Source: Phycisphaeraceae bacterium (GTDB lineage Bacteria > Planctomycetota > Phycisphaerae > Phycisphaerales > Phycisphaeraceae). Taken from it: 6,561 nucleotides of DNA. Location: positions 1 through 6,561 of the forward strand of contig JAESSU010000182.1 of the NCBI GenBank assembly GCA_016763955.1, in the 5' to 3' direction. The notes below the pieces were generated by a model that worked only from the letters and a program-made list of their open reading frames with translations, was not told the origin of the DNA and searched no databases. Numbering within the stretch: position 1 is the stretch's first letter; every line of letters starts with the position of its first letter. Shown in pieces: positions 1 to 5,835 of this stretch. A program made the translations under genes and the position numbers.

Positions 1-948
1 GGGGGTTGTGCATTTTGAATCATTGAAATAGCGGACTGATTCGTGTTCTAGGACCAATTGCAGGCGGTGGGGCAGGCCGGGAAATTCAGAGAGTACATCG
101 ATGGCTTGTTGTCGCTCAATGCCTGCTTTTTCACAGACGCGTAAAGCCATGTGTGCATTGAGTTGGTTGTGTTGTCCGGGAATCCTCAGAGGGAGGGTCT
201 GCTTAGGATGATGCAGGGGAGCATATTGTCCAAAGCTCGTGAAATAGTGATTCAGGTGTGGGGGGAAGAGGGCAATGTCGGTTGCTCTCTGGTGATTAAA
301 TAGGGCTTGTTTGGCGATGGCGTAGGCATCAAGTGTGCCATGGCGGTCTAGATGATTGTCGGTGAGATTCGTTAGCAAGGCGATGTGCGGAGACCACTTG
401 TCATTGTCGAGTCCTTCAAGCATGAAGCTCGACAGTTCCAGAACGATCCAATCTTTGTCAGTCATCTGATGGACATGGGGCAGTAGTGAACCCCCGATAT
501 TGCCCCCGACCCAGGTTTTGCCTGAGGTGTAGCATTGCTGGAAAATGTTGCCAATCATAGCTGTGGTGGTGGACTTGCCTGCCGTTCCAGTGATCCCGAT
601 GACACGACAATGTGCCGGTAAGGCAGCTACAAGGAGTCGGATTTCACTGGTGAGTTGTGCGCGATTTTCAATAGCAGTTTGCAGGTAAGGATTAGAACGT
701 GGGTCTACCGCAGGATTGACGACGACGATGTCTGCGAGTTTAAAGTCTTCGTGCTGATGTTCCCCAAGGCGGTATTTTATGGGCAGGTCCCGGAGCTTAT
801 CCATACTCCGAGTGAGTTCTTTTTCAGGTAGTGCATCGGTGATTAGAACTTTTGCACCTTGTGCAACGAGATACCGTGTGACACCGATGCCTCCGCCGAA
901 ACGACCAAGACCCATGACGACAACATTTTGATCACGGAGATTAAGCAT
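1..948 (-). CDS. murD: UDP-N-acetylmuramoyl-L-alanine--D-glutamate ligase (MurD), 3' end cut off by window
   Basis: MurD adds D-glutamate to UDP-MurNAc-L-Ala using ATP, in the cytoplasmic phase of peptidoglycan synthesis. The 316 visible codons are open with no frameshift and run off the left edge; the family is usually about 440-460 aa, so roughly 130 C-terminal residues are missing. Visible landmarks: N-terminal Rossmann-like loop GLGRFGGG (13-20); P-loop GITGTAGKST (118-127) with K125; GGNIGG (148-153); ELSSFMLE with the Mg-binding Glu171; NLTDNHLDRHGT (194-205); K213 in the AK motif, the expected carbamylated lysine; GQHNQLNAH (258-266); GLPHRLQ (291-297) and NDSK (309-312), which open the C-terminal ligase domain. 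Oddities: the P-loop has Ala123 where Asn is typical (GTNGKS), and SSFM replaces SSFQ. The ATG at 948 places the Rossmann strand at the usual distance from the N-terminus; no Shine-Dalgarno is seen. It lies 72 nt downstream of the CvpA-like gene, with a palindrome in between. The motif set separates it well from MurC, MurE and MurF. Confidence 0.93.
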   Translation of the reverse strand, partial: MLNLRDQNVVVMGLGRFGGGIGVTRYLVAQGAKVLITDALPEKELTRSMDKLRDLPIKYRLGEHQHEDFKLADIVVVNPAVDPRSNPYLQTAIENRAQLTSEIRLLVAALPAHCRVIGITGTAGKSTTTAMIGNIFQQCYTSGKTWVGGNIGGSLLPHVHQMTDKDWIVLELSSFMLEGLDNDKWSPHIALLTNLTDNHLDRHGTLDAYAIAKQALFNHQRATDIALFPPHLNHYFTSFGQYAPLHHPKQTLPLRIPGQHNQLNAHMALRVCEKAGIERQQAIDVLSEFPGLPHRLQLVLEHESVRYFNDSKCTTP

Positions 949-964
949 GGCGTATTTCGAATAT

Positions 965-1000
965 TATTTTTACAGCTAAGGCGCCTTAGTGGTAAAAATA
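965..1000. repeat. 36-bp interrupted palindrome between CvpA-like gene and murD
   Basis: The outer arms TATTTTTAC (965-973) and GTAAAAATA (992-1000) are perfect reverse complements. They flank a perfect 14-bp palindrome, CTAAGGCGCCTTAG (976-989). The only non-complementary positions are 974/991 and 975/990, the latter able to form a G-U pair in one transcript. The dyad axis is between 982 and 983. On either strand the T-run is in the 5' arm and the A-run in the 3' arm, the opposite of an intrinsic terminator. It could be a protein-binding operator, an mRNA stability or attenuation hairpin, or a small repetitive palindrome. It ends 16 nt upstream of the murD ATG, so it lies in the murD leader if the genes are cotranscribed. 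Confidence 0.75.
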
Positions 1001-1020
1001 GTTCGGGTTTATTTCAGAGA

Positions 1021-2727
1021 TTATTTTGGAATCGTCAGACGGACTTCTTGATGAGCATGCCCAAGTTCATAGCGAATGATTTGTCTGTCACGGTCTACCT
1101 CGAAGTAGACATAAAGCTTTTCACCTTTACGCAGGTCTGCAATGGGTAATTGTTTGGCAACTTTCAGCGGATGGTCGGGGTCTTTTAACATGCGAAGTTT
1201 ACCCTTTGTTAAAAGGGCATAGCCAGAGGGGAACCAGCGATTGCCTTTGTTATCAATCAAAGTGACCTGACTGGTGACCATTGCGGCGGTGGCGATGCTG
1301 CGCCCAAGTAGTGATTGAGCAGCTTCTCGGTCTACCTGCACACGAACCATGGCTTTGTGCGAAGGCACGTAGAACGCTTTGACCGTATTGGCTTCATTGA
1401 GGCGATCATTACTAAGCGTACTTTCAGCATTGATGGTCATGATCAGATTGTTTTTGCCCAGTTGCATGGGGCCGGTGTGACGGTTTTTACTGAATCCTTT
1501 GGGCAGTTTATTAGAGAGTGCGATTTCGGTCGCCAGTGAGCTGGAGGTGATGCCTTGGCGGCCTCCGACATGACCTTCTGCGTTATTTGCGACGGCCGTT
1601 TTGATTTTTGTAAGTTGCGACTCATCTAGTTTGCCTAGGATGCTGGCCATTAGCGTTTGGTCTTTACTGACCGATGAGTCTGCGATGGCTGGGAGTTGCA
1701 TTCGCAAGCGGCGAATGAATAGGTCTATGGGTTCTAAGCTGTCGGGGAATACAAAGAGAAATGCGATCATGTCCTCTTTAGGGTTGGTTCCCGCGATCAT
1801 ATTTTGGGCATCTTTAAATGGGATAAATGAACGTGTGCCGTCTTCACCGAGTTTGGATGCGCCGATGGGTTGGTAGAGTTTGTTGGGTGCTAGAGGATCG
1901 GTTTTACTCGCTAAGATCAGTTGGACTTGTGTGGGAGAAACACGCAGGGTGCTGTCCACGCCGTTATAGGGAGGCTTGGCAAAAAGCCATTGGGTGTCCA
2001 CGATTAGCACCTGCGAATTGCCTTTTCGGATGTCATTGCCAATGACTTGTGTGAGTGTGTTATCTGTTGCGGAGAAAGGTGTTTTAGCTGAGTAGATGCC
2101 GGTGACTACGACGCTGCCGGGCTTGGCGACGAGGGTGGCATTACCGTCTACATGCATGCGGAAGGCACCTGATTGTTGAACCAAATCGGGCATGTAATTT
2201 TTGAGTGGCGTGTTATTGCTAAAGCTTCCCCCCGAGAGTTTGGAAAAGAAGTTGGCAGCGGCGGTGTCCACGGGAATCCAGAGATTACCTCCTGCTTGTT
2301 GGGCGACGTGTCCATCGGGTCCTAGGAGGAAGGGTTGATACCCAAGGATATTAGGGCCCAGGGACATATAGCCGATGCCGATGACGACAATGCTTGCGGT
2401 GAGCATTGACGAGAAAAACCCGAAAACACCCCCTGCGACCATGTTGACCATGGTGGAAAAGTAGACGTTAGCTTTGATGAGCTTGTCATAGCTTAGGCGG
2501 ATGATTTGTAGGTAAATCACAAAGGGCAGCAGTAGACCGATCCCCCATGCATTGGCGACATTCACCTTCATGAACAGGCTGTAAGTCAAGGGTTCCCATG
2601 TGGCAAAAGCCAGTGAACCGGCGACCACAACAGCTGCGGTGTGGAGGACTGCACTAAAGACGCCTTGGCTGCCCCACCAGTAGGCCATGAACAATACAAA
2701 AGCCAGGATTAAAAAATTCAGGATCAT
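1021..2727 (-). CDS. CvpA-like membrane protein with large C-terminal extracytoplasmic domain
   Basis: 568 aa. Four hydrophobic helices occupy the N-terminus (about 2-18, 22-42, 57-77, 94-120), and the 77-120 stretch (R-L-x-x-D-K-L followed by a Gly-rich helix, AGGVFGFF) resembles the CvpA/colicin V production family. Ordinary CvpA proteins are about 160-220 aa, so the remaining 440 or so residues are an added domain. Positive charges in the helix 3-4 loop (R77, K82, K85) place that loop inside, which puts both termini outside the cytoplasm (inference). The tail is beta-rich and polar, with no catalytic motif I recognise; residues about 235-346 and 448-566 look like two divergent copies of one module. 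The start ATG is 3 nt after the stop of the GspE-like gene, with a weak GGGAAA just upstream that overlaps that gene's 3' end, which suggests translational coupling. Function is unknown; the CvpA assignment is moderate because it rests on topology and one loop pattern. Confidence 0.72.
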   Translation of the reverse strand: MILNFLILAFVLFMAYWWGSQGVFSAVLHTAAVVVAGSLAFATWEPLTYSLFMKVNVANAWGIGLLLPFVIYLQIIRLSYDKLIKANVYFSTMVNMVAGGVFGFFSSMLTASIVVIGIGYMSLGPNILGYQPFLLGPDGHVAQQAGGNLWIPVDTAAANFFSKLSGGSFSNNTPLKNYMPDLVQQSGAFRMHVDGNATLVAKPGSVVVTGIYSAKTPFSATDNTLTQVIGNDIRKGNSQVLIVDTQWLFAKPPYNGVDSTLRVSPTQVQLILASKTDPLAPNKLYQPIGASKLGEDGTRSFIPFKDAQNMIAGTNPKEDMIAFLFVFPDSLEPIDLFIRRLRMQLPAIADSSVSKDQTLMASILGKLDESQLTKIKTAVANNAEGHVGGRQGITSSSLATEIALSNKLPKGFSKNRHTGPMQLGKNNLIMTINAESTLSNDRLNEANTVKAFYVPSHKAMVRVQVDREAAQSLLGRSIATAAMVTSQVTLIDNKGNRWFPSGYALLTKGKLRMLKDPDHPLKVAKQLPIADLRKGEKLYVYFEVDRDRQIIRYELGHAHQEVRLTIPK

Positions 2728-2730
2728 GGT

Positions 2731-4389
2731 TTATTTCCCGTTGCCTTTGCGGGCAGTTTTTTTCGCGGGGTTACTGGAAACGAGTACACGAGTGATTTCG
2801 CTGATACTTGTAACGCCTTCAACCACACGAGTGAGTGCGGCTTCTTGGAGGTAATACATTTTATTTTTACGCATGTGACTGCGGAGCTTGTCGAGTTGAC
2901 CTGCTGCGACCATATCACATGATTCGTCATCAAAGACCATCACTTCAAATATGCCCACGCGTCCAAAGTAACCTAGCCCCATACAGTGTGGGCAGGGTTG
3001 AGGCTCATCTTTAACGAGAACCTGTCCAGAATGCTTGTAAAATTCCTGAACGTTGTCCGTCGAAAAATTCAACTTCTTAAGCATGTTGGCATCTGGCTGA
3101 TATGGTTCACGGCAGGTGAGGCAGAGTTTGCGAACTAGACGTTGGGCGATGATGCAATTAAGCGATTGAGCGGCTTTGCCTTTGTCACCAATTGCTTGAA
3201 TCCATGCTCTTAATGCAGTGAAAGTATCCGTTTGTCGAATGCCTATATAAAACCGCATATCTAGGACATGATCTGGAATAAGTTTGGCGGTGTCACCATC
3301 CGTTAGATTGCCTATGAGGACGACTCGTGGCTCACGCAATAAGGTGGTGCGGAGCTGTTGTGCGATGGGCGGGGCATCGGTTCCCAGTTGGATTTTATTG
3401 TGGGTGACGCCTTCCATTTCGTGGGTGACTTCATGTTCCAGGGTCATGATATTTTGGGTATAGGGATCATGCCGTTCGATGATACTGTGTAGCGTGCTGG
3501 TCATGCCATGGCCCGGAGGGCAGACGACTAGGACGGATCTGAGGTTGTCATCTAGTGATGGGATAAGGGACGTGTTTTGAACATCCAACAGGCCAAGTTT
3601 TTCGAATTTTATACTCGTGCGATTTTGCGGGTTGATGATGATGTTCAGGTTCATGTCCTTGGTGGACCCGATGCTGGTGAGTTCAAGTTTTTGTTTGCCT
3701 AGTTCAGAGATGATTAGATTAAGTTGGCCGGTTTGTTTTTTGCGACGGTTGTCAACATCCATGCCCGCATGTTTTTTGAGAAAGTCAATTAACCCTAGTC
3801 CCACACGTGGGTCGAGTTTGGTTTGCGGATATTTTAAACCATCAATGTAAACCGAAAGGGTGGTGTGATTCGCATCCGCAACCATGTCAATTCGATCTGC
3901 TCGCCGGGGCAGGGCAAAATCCAATAAGTTCGACAATGCTTCATACACAGGAACAAGCGGGTCTTCACCTGTGGGAATTTCCACGGGCTGGCCATCTTGT
4001 CCTTTGATGATCACGGTCGCGCGAGCTTGTTGTCGCTGTGCTTGTGCATCGTCCCAGCGTGCTCGGAATGAATCGAGGCTCATTCGCCAGCGGTCTTTGG
4101 GGTTGACTTCTGTATTGCGATAGAAATGATACCCAACTAACGTGCCGATGATCATGACTAAAGCCAGAGGCAAACCGACCCAGAACAGTGGGATGATTAG
4201 CACGAGGAACCATGCTAGTGTTCCCACGCTTAAGTGGATGGCATTCCACATCTGGCGTTTGAGAAAGAAAAACTGAGCGTCCTTGTCTAAGTATCCAACG
4301 ACGTAAGCCCAAAGACCTACGAAGACACCGAATAGGATCGGTTTATGAATACTCAGTAACGATATGGCGTCGGCAATGAAATAGGTCAT
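2731..4389 (-). CDS. Membrane-anchored GspE/PilB-family protein with degenerate ATPase motifs (probable pseudo-ATPase)
   Basis: 552 aa. Residues 16-34, 52-72 and 73-90 are hydrophobic and should anchor it in the membrane, which is unusual for a GspE/PilB protein. Residues about 145-255 match the N2 domain of T2SSE proteins (YIDGLKYP, then AGMDVDNRRKKQTGQ). The ATPase core at about 280-400 aligns by position but has lost catalysis: the Walker A place reads PPGHGMTST with Met296 for Lys; the Asp box reads TLEHEVTHE (316-324); Walker B reads VVLIGNLTD (356-364) with Asn361 for Glu; and the His box is unrecognisable. The late landmarks persist: AQRLVRKLCLTC (415-426) and CPHCMGLGYFGRVGIFEVM (466-484), forming the Cys4 zinc site C423/C426/C466/C469. 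The tail is Lys-rich. An in-frame ATG at 4512 would add 41 polar residues; I chose 4389 because it starts directly before the membrane segment and because a candidate promoter overlaps the longer version. The intact reading frame argues for a working but non-hydrolysing protein. Confidence 0.85.
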   Translation of the reverse strand: MTYFIADAISLLSIHKPILFGVFVGLWAYVVGYLDKDAQFFFLKRQMWNAIHLSVGTLAWFLVLIIPLFWVGLPLALVMIIGTLVGYHFYRNTEVNPKDRWRMSLDSFRARWDDAQAQRQQARATVIIKGQDGQPVEIPTGEDPLVPVYEALSNLLDFALPRRADRIDMVADANHTTLSVYIDGLKYPQTKLDPRVGLGLIDFLKKHAGMDVDNRRKKQTGQLNLIISELGKQKLELTSIGSTKDMNLNIIINPQNRTSIKFEKLGLLDVQNTSLIPSLDDNLRSVLVVCPPGHGMTSTLHSIIERHDPYTQNIMTLEHEVTHEMEGVTHNKIQLGTDAPPIAQQLRTTLLREPRVVLIGNLTDGDTAKLIPDHVLDMRFYIGIRQTDTFTALRAWIQAIGDKGKAAQSLNCIIAQRLVRKLCLTCREPYQPDANMLKKLNFSTDNVQEFYKHSGQVLVKDEPQPCPHCMGLGYFGRVGIFEVMVFDDESCDMVAAGQLDKLRSHMRKNKMYYLQEAALTRVVEGVTSISEITRVLVSSNPAKKTARKGNGK

Positions 4390-4482
4390 TGTGTGCTTAT
4401 ACGTTTCCGAAGGTAGTGTTCTGTCCCTGCTCTTAAACGTCAAAAAATCAAAGGGAAGCTCAATTCTTGACGCACGAAATAT

Positions 4483-4512
4483 ATTATCACCTGAATCACC
4501 ATGTTGACGCAA
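4483..4512 (-). promoter_or_regulatory. Candidate sigma-70-type promoter for the GspE-like / CvpA-like genes
   Basis: Read on the minus strand there is TTGCGT (-35, positions 4507-4512), an 18-nt spacer, and GATAAT (-10, positions 4483-4488; five of six match TATAAT). Transcription would begin near 4476, leaving a leader of about 87 nt before the ATG at 4389. The -35 is weak and the region is fairly AT-rich, so chance occurrence is possible. If real, it excludes the alternative upstream start at 4512. Confidence 0.3.
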
Positions 4513-4538
4513 TTCTAATTGTCCATTTTAGGTCGTAA

Positions 4539-4569
4539 ATCTTGGAGTTGCTTTTTTTTGCTCCAAGAT
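4539..4569. repeat. Perfect 9-bp inverted repeat (hairpin) in the gap after the PilT-like gene
   Basis: ATCTTGGAG (4539-4547) and CTCCAAGAT (4561-4569) are exact reverse complements around a 13-nt loop that contains eight consecutive T on the plus strand (A in the minus-strand transcript). It lies 82 nt downstream of the PilT-like stop. In the minus transcript a run of six U precedes the stem and only three U follow it, so it is not a textbook intrinsic terminator, though it may still end or protect the upstream transcript. It sits in the 261-nt gap at 4390-4650, in which I see no small gene or RNA gene; apart from this hairpin and the candidate promoter the gap looks featureless. Confidence 0.6.
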
Positions 4570-4650
4570 AAAAAACGTTTGACCATCCAATGGTAGGGCT
4601 TGAGTTGGCATGATGCTGCTGGGCGCAACTGATGCACAGCGGTGTTAATG

Positions 4651-5787
4651 TTAACCGATACCCTTAAGTCGCATCTTCAATTCATCAGGATTGGGGGCCA
4701 CTTCCGCTGCGACTTTGGGATGTACCATTTGCTTTTGTACCAGATCGACTAGGGCATCTGTAAATGTCTGCATCCCAAGTTCACGGCTGTCACGCATGAC
4801 GGTGGGCAGTTCATTTTCCGTTCCATCAAGAATATACTTGCGACTGCGTGGGGTCTGAAGCAGAATTTCGATAGCCGGGATACGTGGGATATTTTCATGC
4901 AGAGTTGGCAGGAGCTTCTGATAAATAAAGGCTTGGAATTGGTACGCGAGCATGGTGCGAATTTGTTCTCGTTCATTGGCTGGGAACAGGTCATAAATAC
5001 GACCAAATGCTTGTGCGGCACTAGAAGCATGAAGGGTTCCGAATACCAGATGTCCCGTTTCAGCAGCATGTAAAGCGGCTTCAAATGTTTCACGGTCACG
5101 CATTTCGCCGATGAGTACCACGTCTGGGTTTTCACGCACTAAGGCACGCAAGCCTTCTTCAAAAGTGGACACGTCAATCCCCACTTCACGTTGATTGATC
5201 ATGGCCTTAGAGTCCTCAAAGAGAAACTCGATGGGGTCTTCAATCGTGACGATATGCACATTCTTTCGGTCGTTGATGTATTGAATCATTGAGGCGATGG
5301 TGGTGGATCTGCCCGACCCGGTCACGCCGCATAGAAGCACAAGGCCATGAGGCTGTAAACACACTTCACTCATGATCGGTGGCAGGAAAAGTTGTTCAAA
5401 GGTCAGGATTTTATTGTCCACACGACGGGCTGCAATTGCGCTGCGTCCGCGTGTTCGGAAAATATTGAGTCGAAAACGGTGCGTGCCTTCTTCCTTCATA
5501 TCAAGGTCAAAGCCAAGGTCTGCTGACCCGGTGTGTTCATAGCGATCCCAGTGTTCATCGCTCATCCCTTCTTCAAGCCACTTTTCAAAATCTTCAGTAT
5601 CCAGCGGGCTGGTGTCCAATGCTTTAAGGCCACCCTTTAAACGCAAACGGGGGACTTGGCCTGAACGGAGAATCATATCCGAGGCTTTGTAACGTACCGC
5701 AGCTTCAAAATATTTACGAAGGCCGGTGTCGGCAATGGACTTGCCACCACGACGGGCGATTTTTGCATGAGGTTTGGATGATGACAT
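4651..5787 (-). CDS. pilT: PilT/PilU-type pilus retraction-family ATPase with Arg in place of the Walker A Lys
   Basis: 378 aa, the normal PilT/PilU length, soluble, with a short basic N-terminus. In classical systems this family forms cytoplasmic hexamers that depolymerise type IV pili. Visible: N-terminal domain with a degenerate substrate-orientation strand (ASDMILRSGQVPRLRL, 35-50) and HRFRLNIFRTRGRSAIAARRV (split at 103-123); Walker A GVTGSGRST (154-162) with Arg160 for Lys; Asp box TIEDPIEF (181-188); Walker B VVLIGEMRD (223-231) with Glu228; His box TGHLVFGTLH (244-253). The C-terminus has ELGMQTFTDALVDLV (336-350), a pattern typical of PilU-like members, and lacks the AIRNLIRE motif of classical PilT. 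Arg160 is codon AGA (5308-5310), one base from Lys AAA. The start is supported by a purine-rich upstream stretch. The gene follows hisF by 48 nt with no visible promoter and precedes the GspE-like gene, its plausible partner. The family is certain; a pilus-retraction role is not, since no pilus structural genes are visible. Confidence 0.9.
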   Translation of the reverse strand: MSSSKPHAKIARRGGKSIADTGLRKYFEAAVRYKASDMILRSGQVPRLRLKGGLKALDTSPLDTEDFEKWLEEGMSDEHWDRYEHTGSADLGFDLDMKEEGTHRFRLNIFRTRGRSAIAARRVDNKILTFEQLFLPPIMSEVCLQPHGLVLLCGVTGSGRSTTIASMIQYINDRKNVHIVTIEDPIEFLFEDSKAMINQREVGIDVSTFEEGLRALVRENPDVVLIGEMRDRETFEAALHAAETGHLVFGTLHASSAAQAFGRIYDLFPANEREQIRTMLAYQFQAFIYQKLLPTLHENIPRIPAIEILLQTPRSRKYILDGTENELPTVMRDSRELGMQTFTDALVDLVQKQMVHPKVAAEVAPNPDELKMRLKGIG

Positions 5788-5791
5788 TGAA

Positions 5792-5807
5792 CTTCTTTCT
5801 CTTCCTT
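5792..5807 (-). promoter_or_regulatory. Purine-rich ribosome-binding region of the PilT-like gene
   Basis: On the minus strand AAGGAAGAGAAAGAAG ends 4 nt before the ATG at 5787. It is the clearest Shine-Dalgarno-like stretch in the window, although the best core (AAGGA) lies somewhat farther upstream than ideal. It supports the chosen start. The murD and GspE-like starts show nothing comparable. Confidence 0.45.
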
Positions 5808-5835
5808 AAACAAATGCAACGCAGTGTCATTCGGA

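Noticed and set aside
859..1149. Plus-strand open frame spanning the murD/CvpA-like junction, and other plus-strand frames across the window
   Set aside because: They lie opposite well-supported minus-strand genes, have low-complexity or Cys/Arg/Ser-rich translations with no recognisable motif, and end at arbitrary places; I read them as antisense shadows.
2731..4389. Pseudogene call for the GspE-like gene
   Set aside because: There is no frameshift or internal stop in 552 codons, and the zinc cysteines and structural motifs are kept, so the changes look like functional divergence rather than decay.
4390..4512. 41-residue N-terminal extension of the GspE-like protein using the ATG at 4512
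   Set aside because: The added residues are polar and unlike the family, no ribosome-binding site precedes that ATG, and a candidate promoter overlaps it. The ATG at 4389 directly precedes the membrane segment.
4539..4580. Rho-independent terminator after the PilT-like gene
   Set aside because: In the minus-strand transcript the U-run lies before the stem and only three U follow it; on the plus strand the stem is followed by A. A stem is certain but terminator function is not supported.
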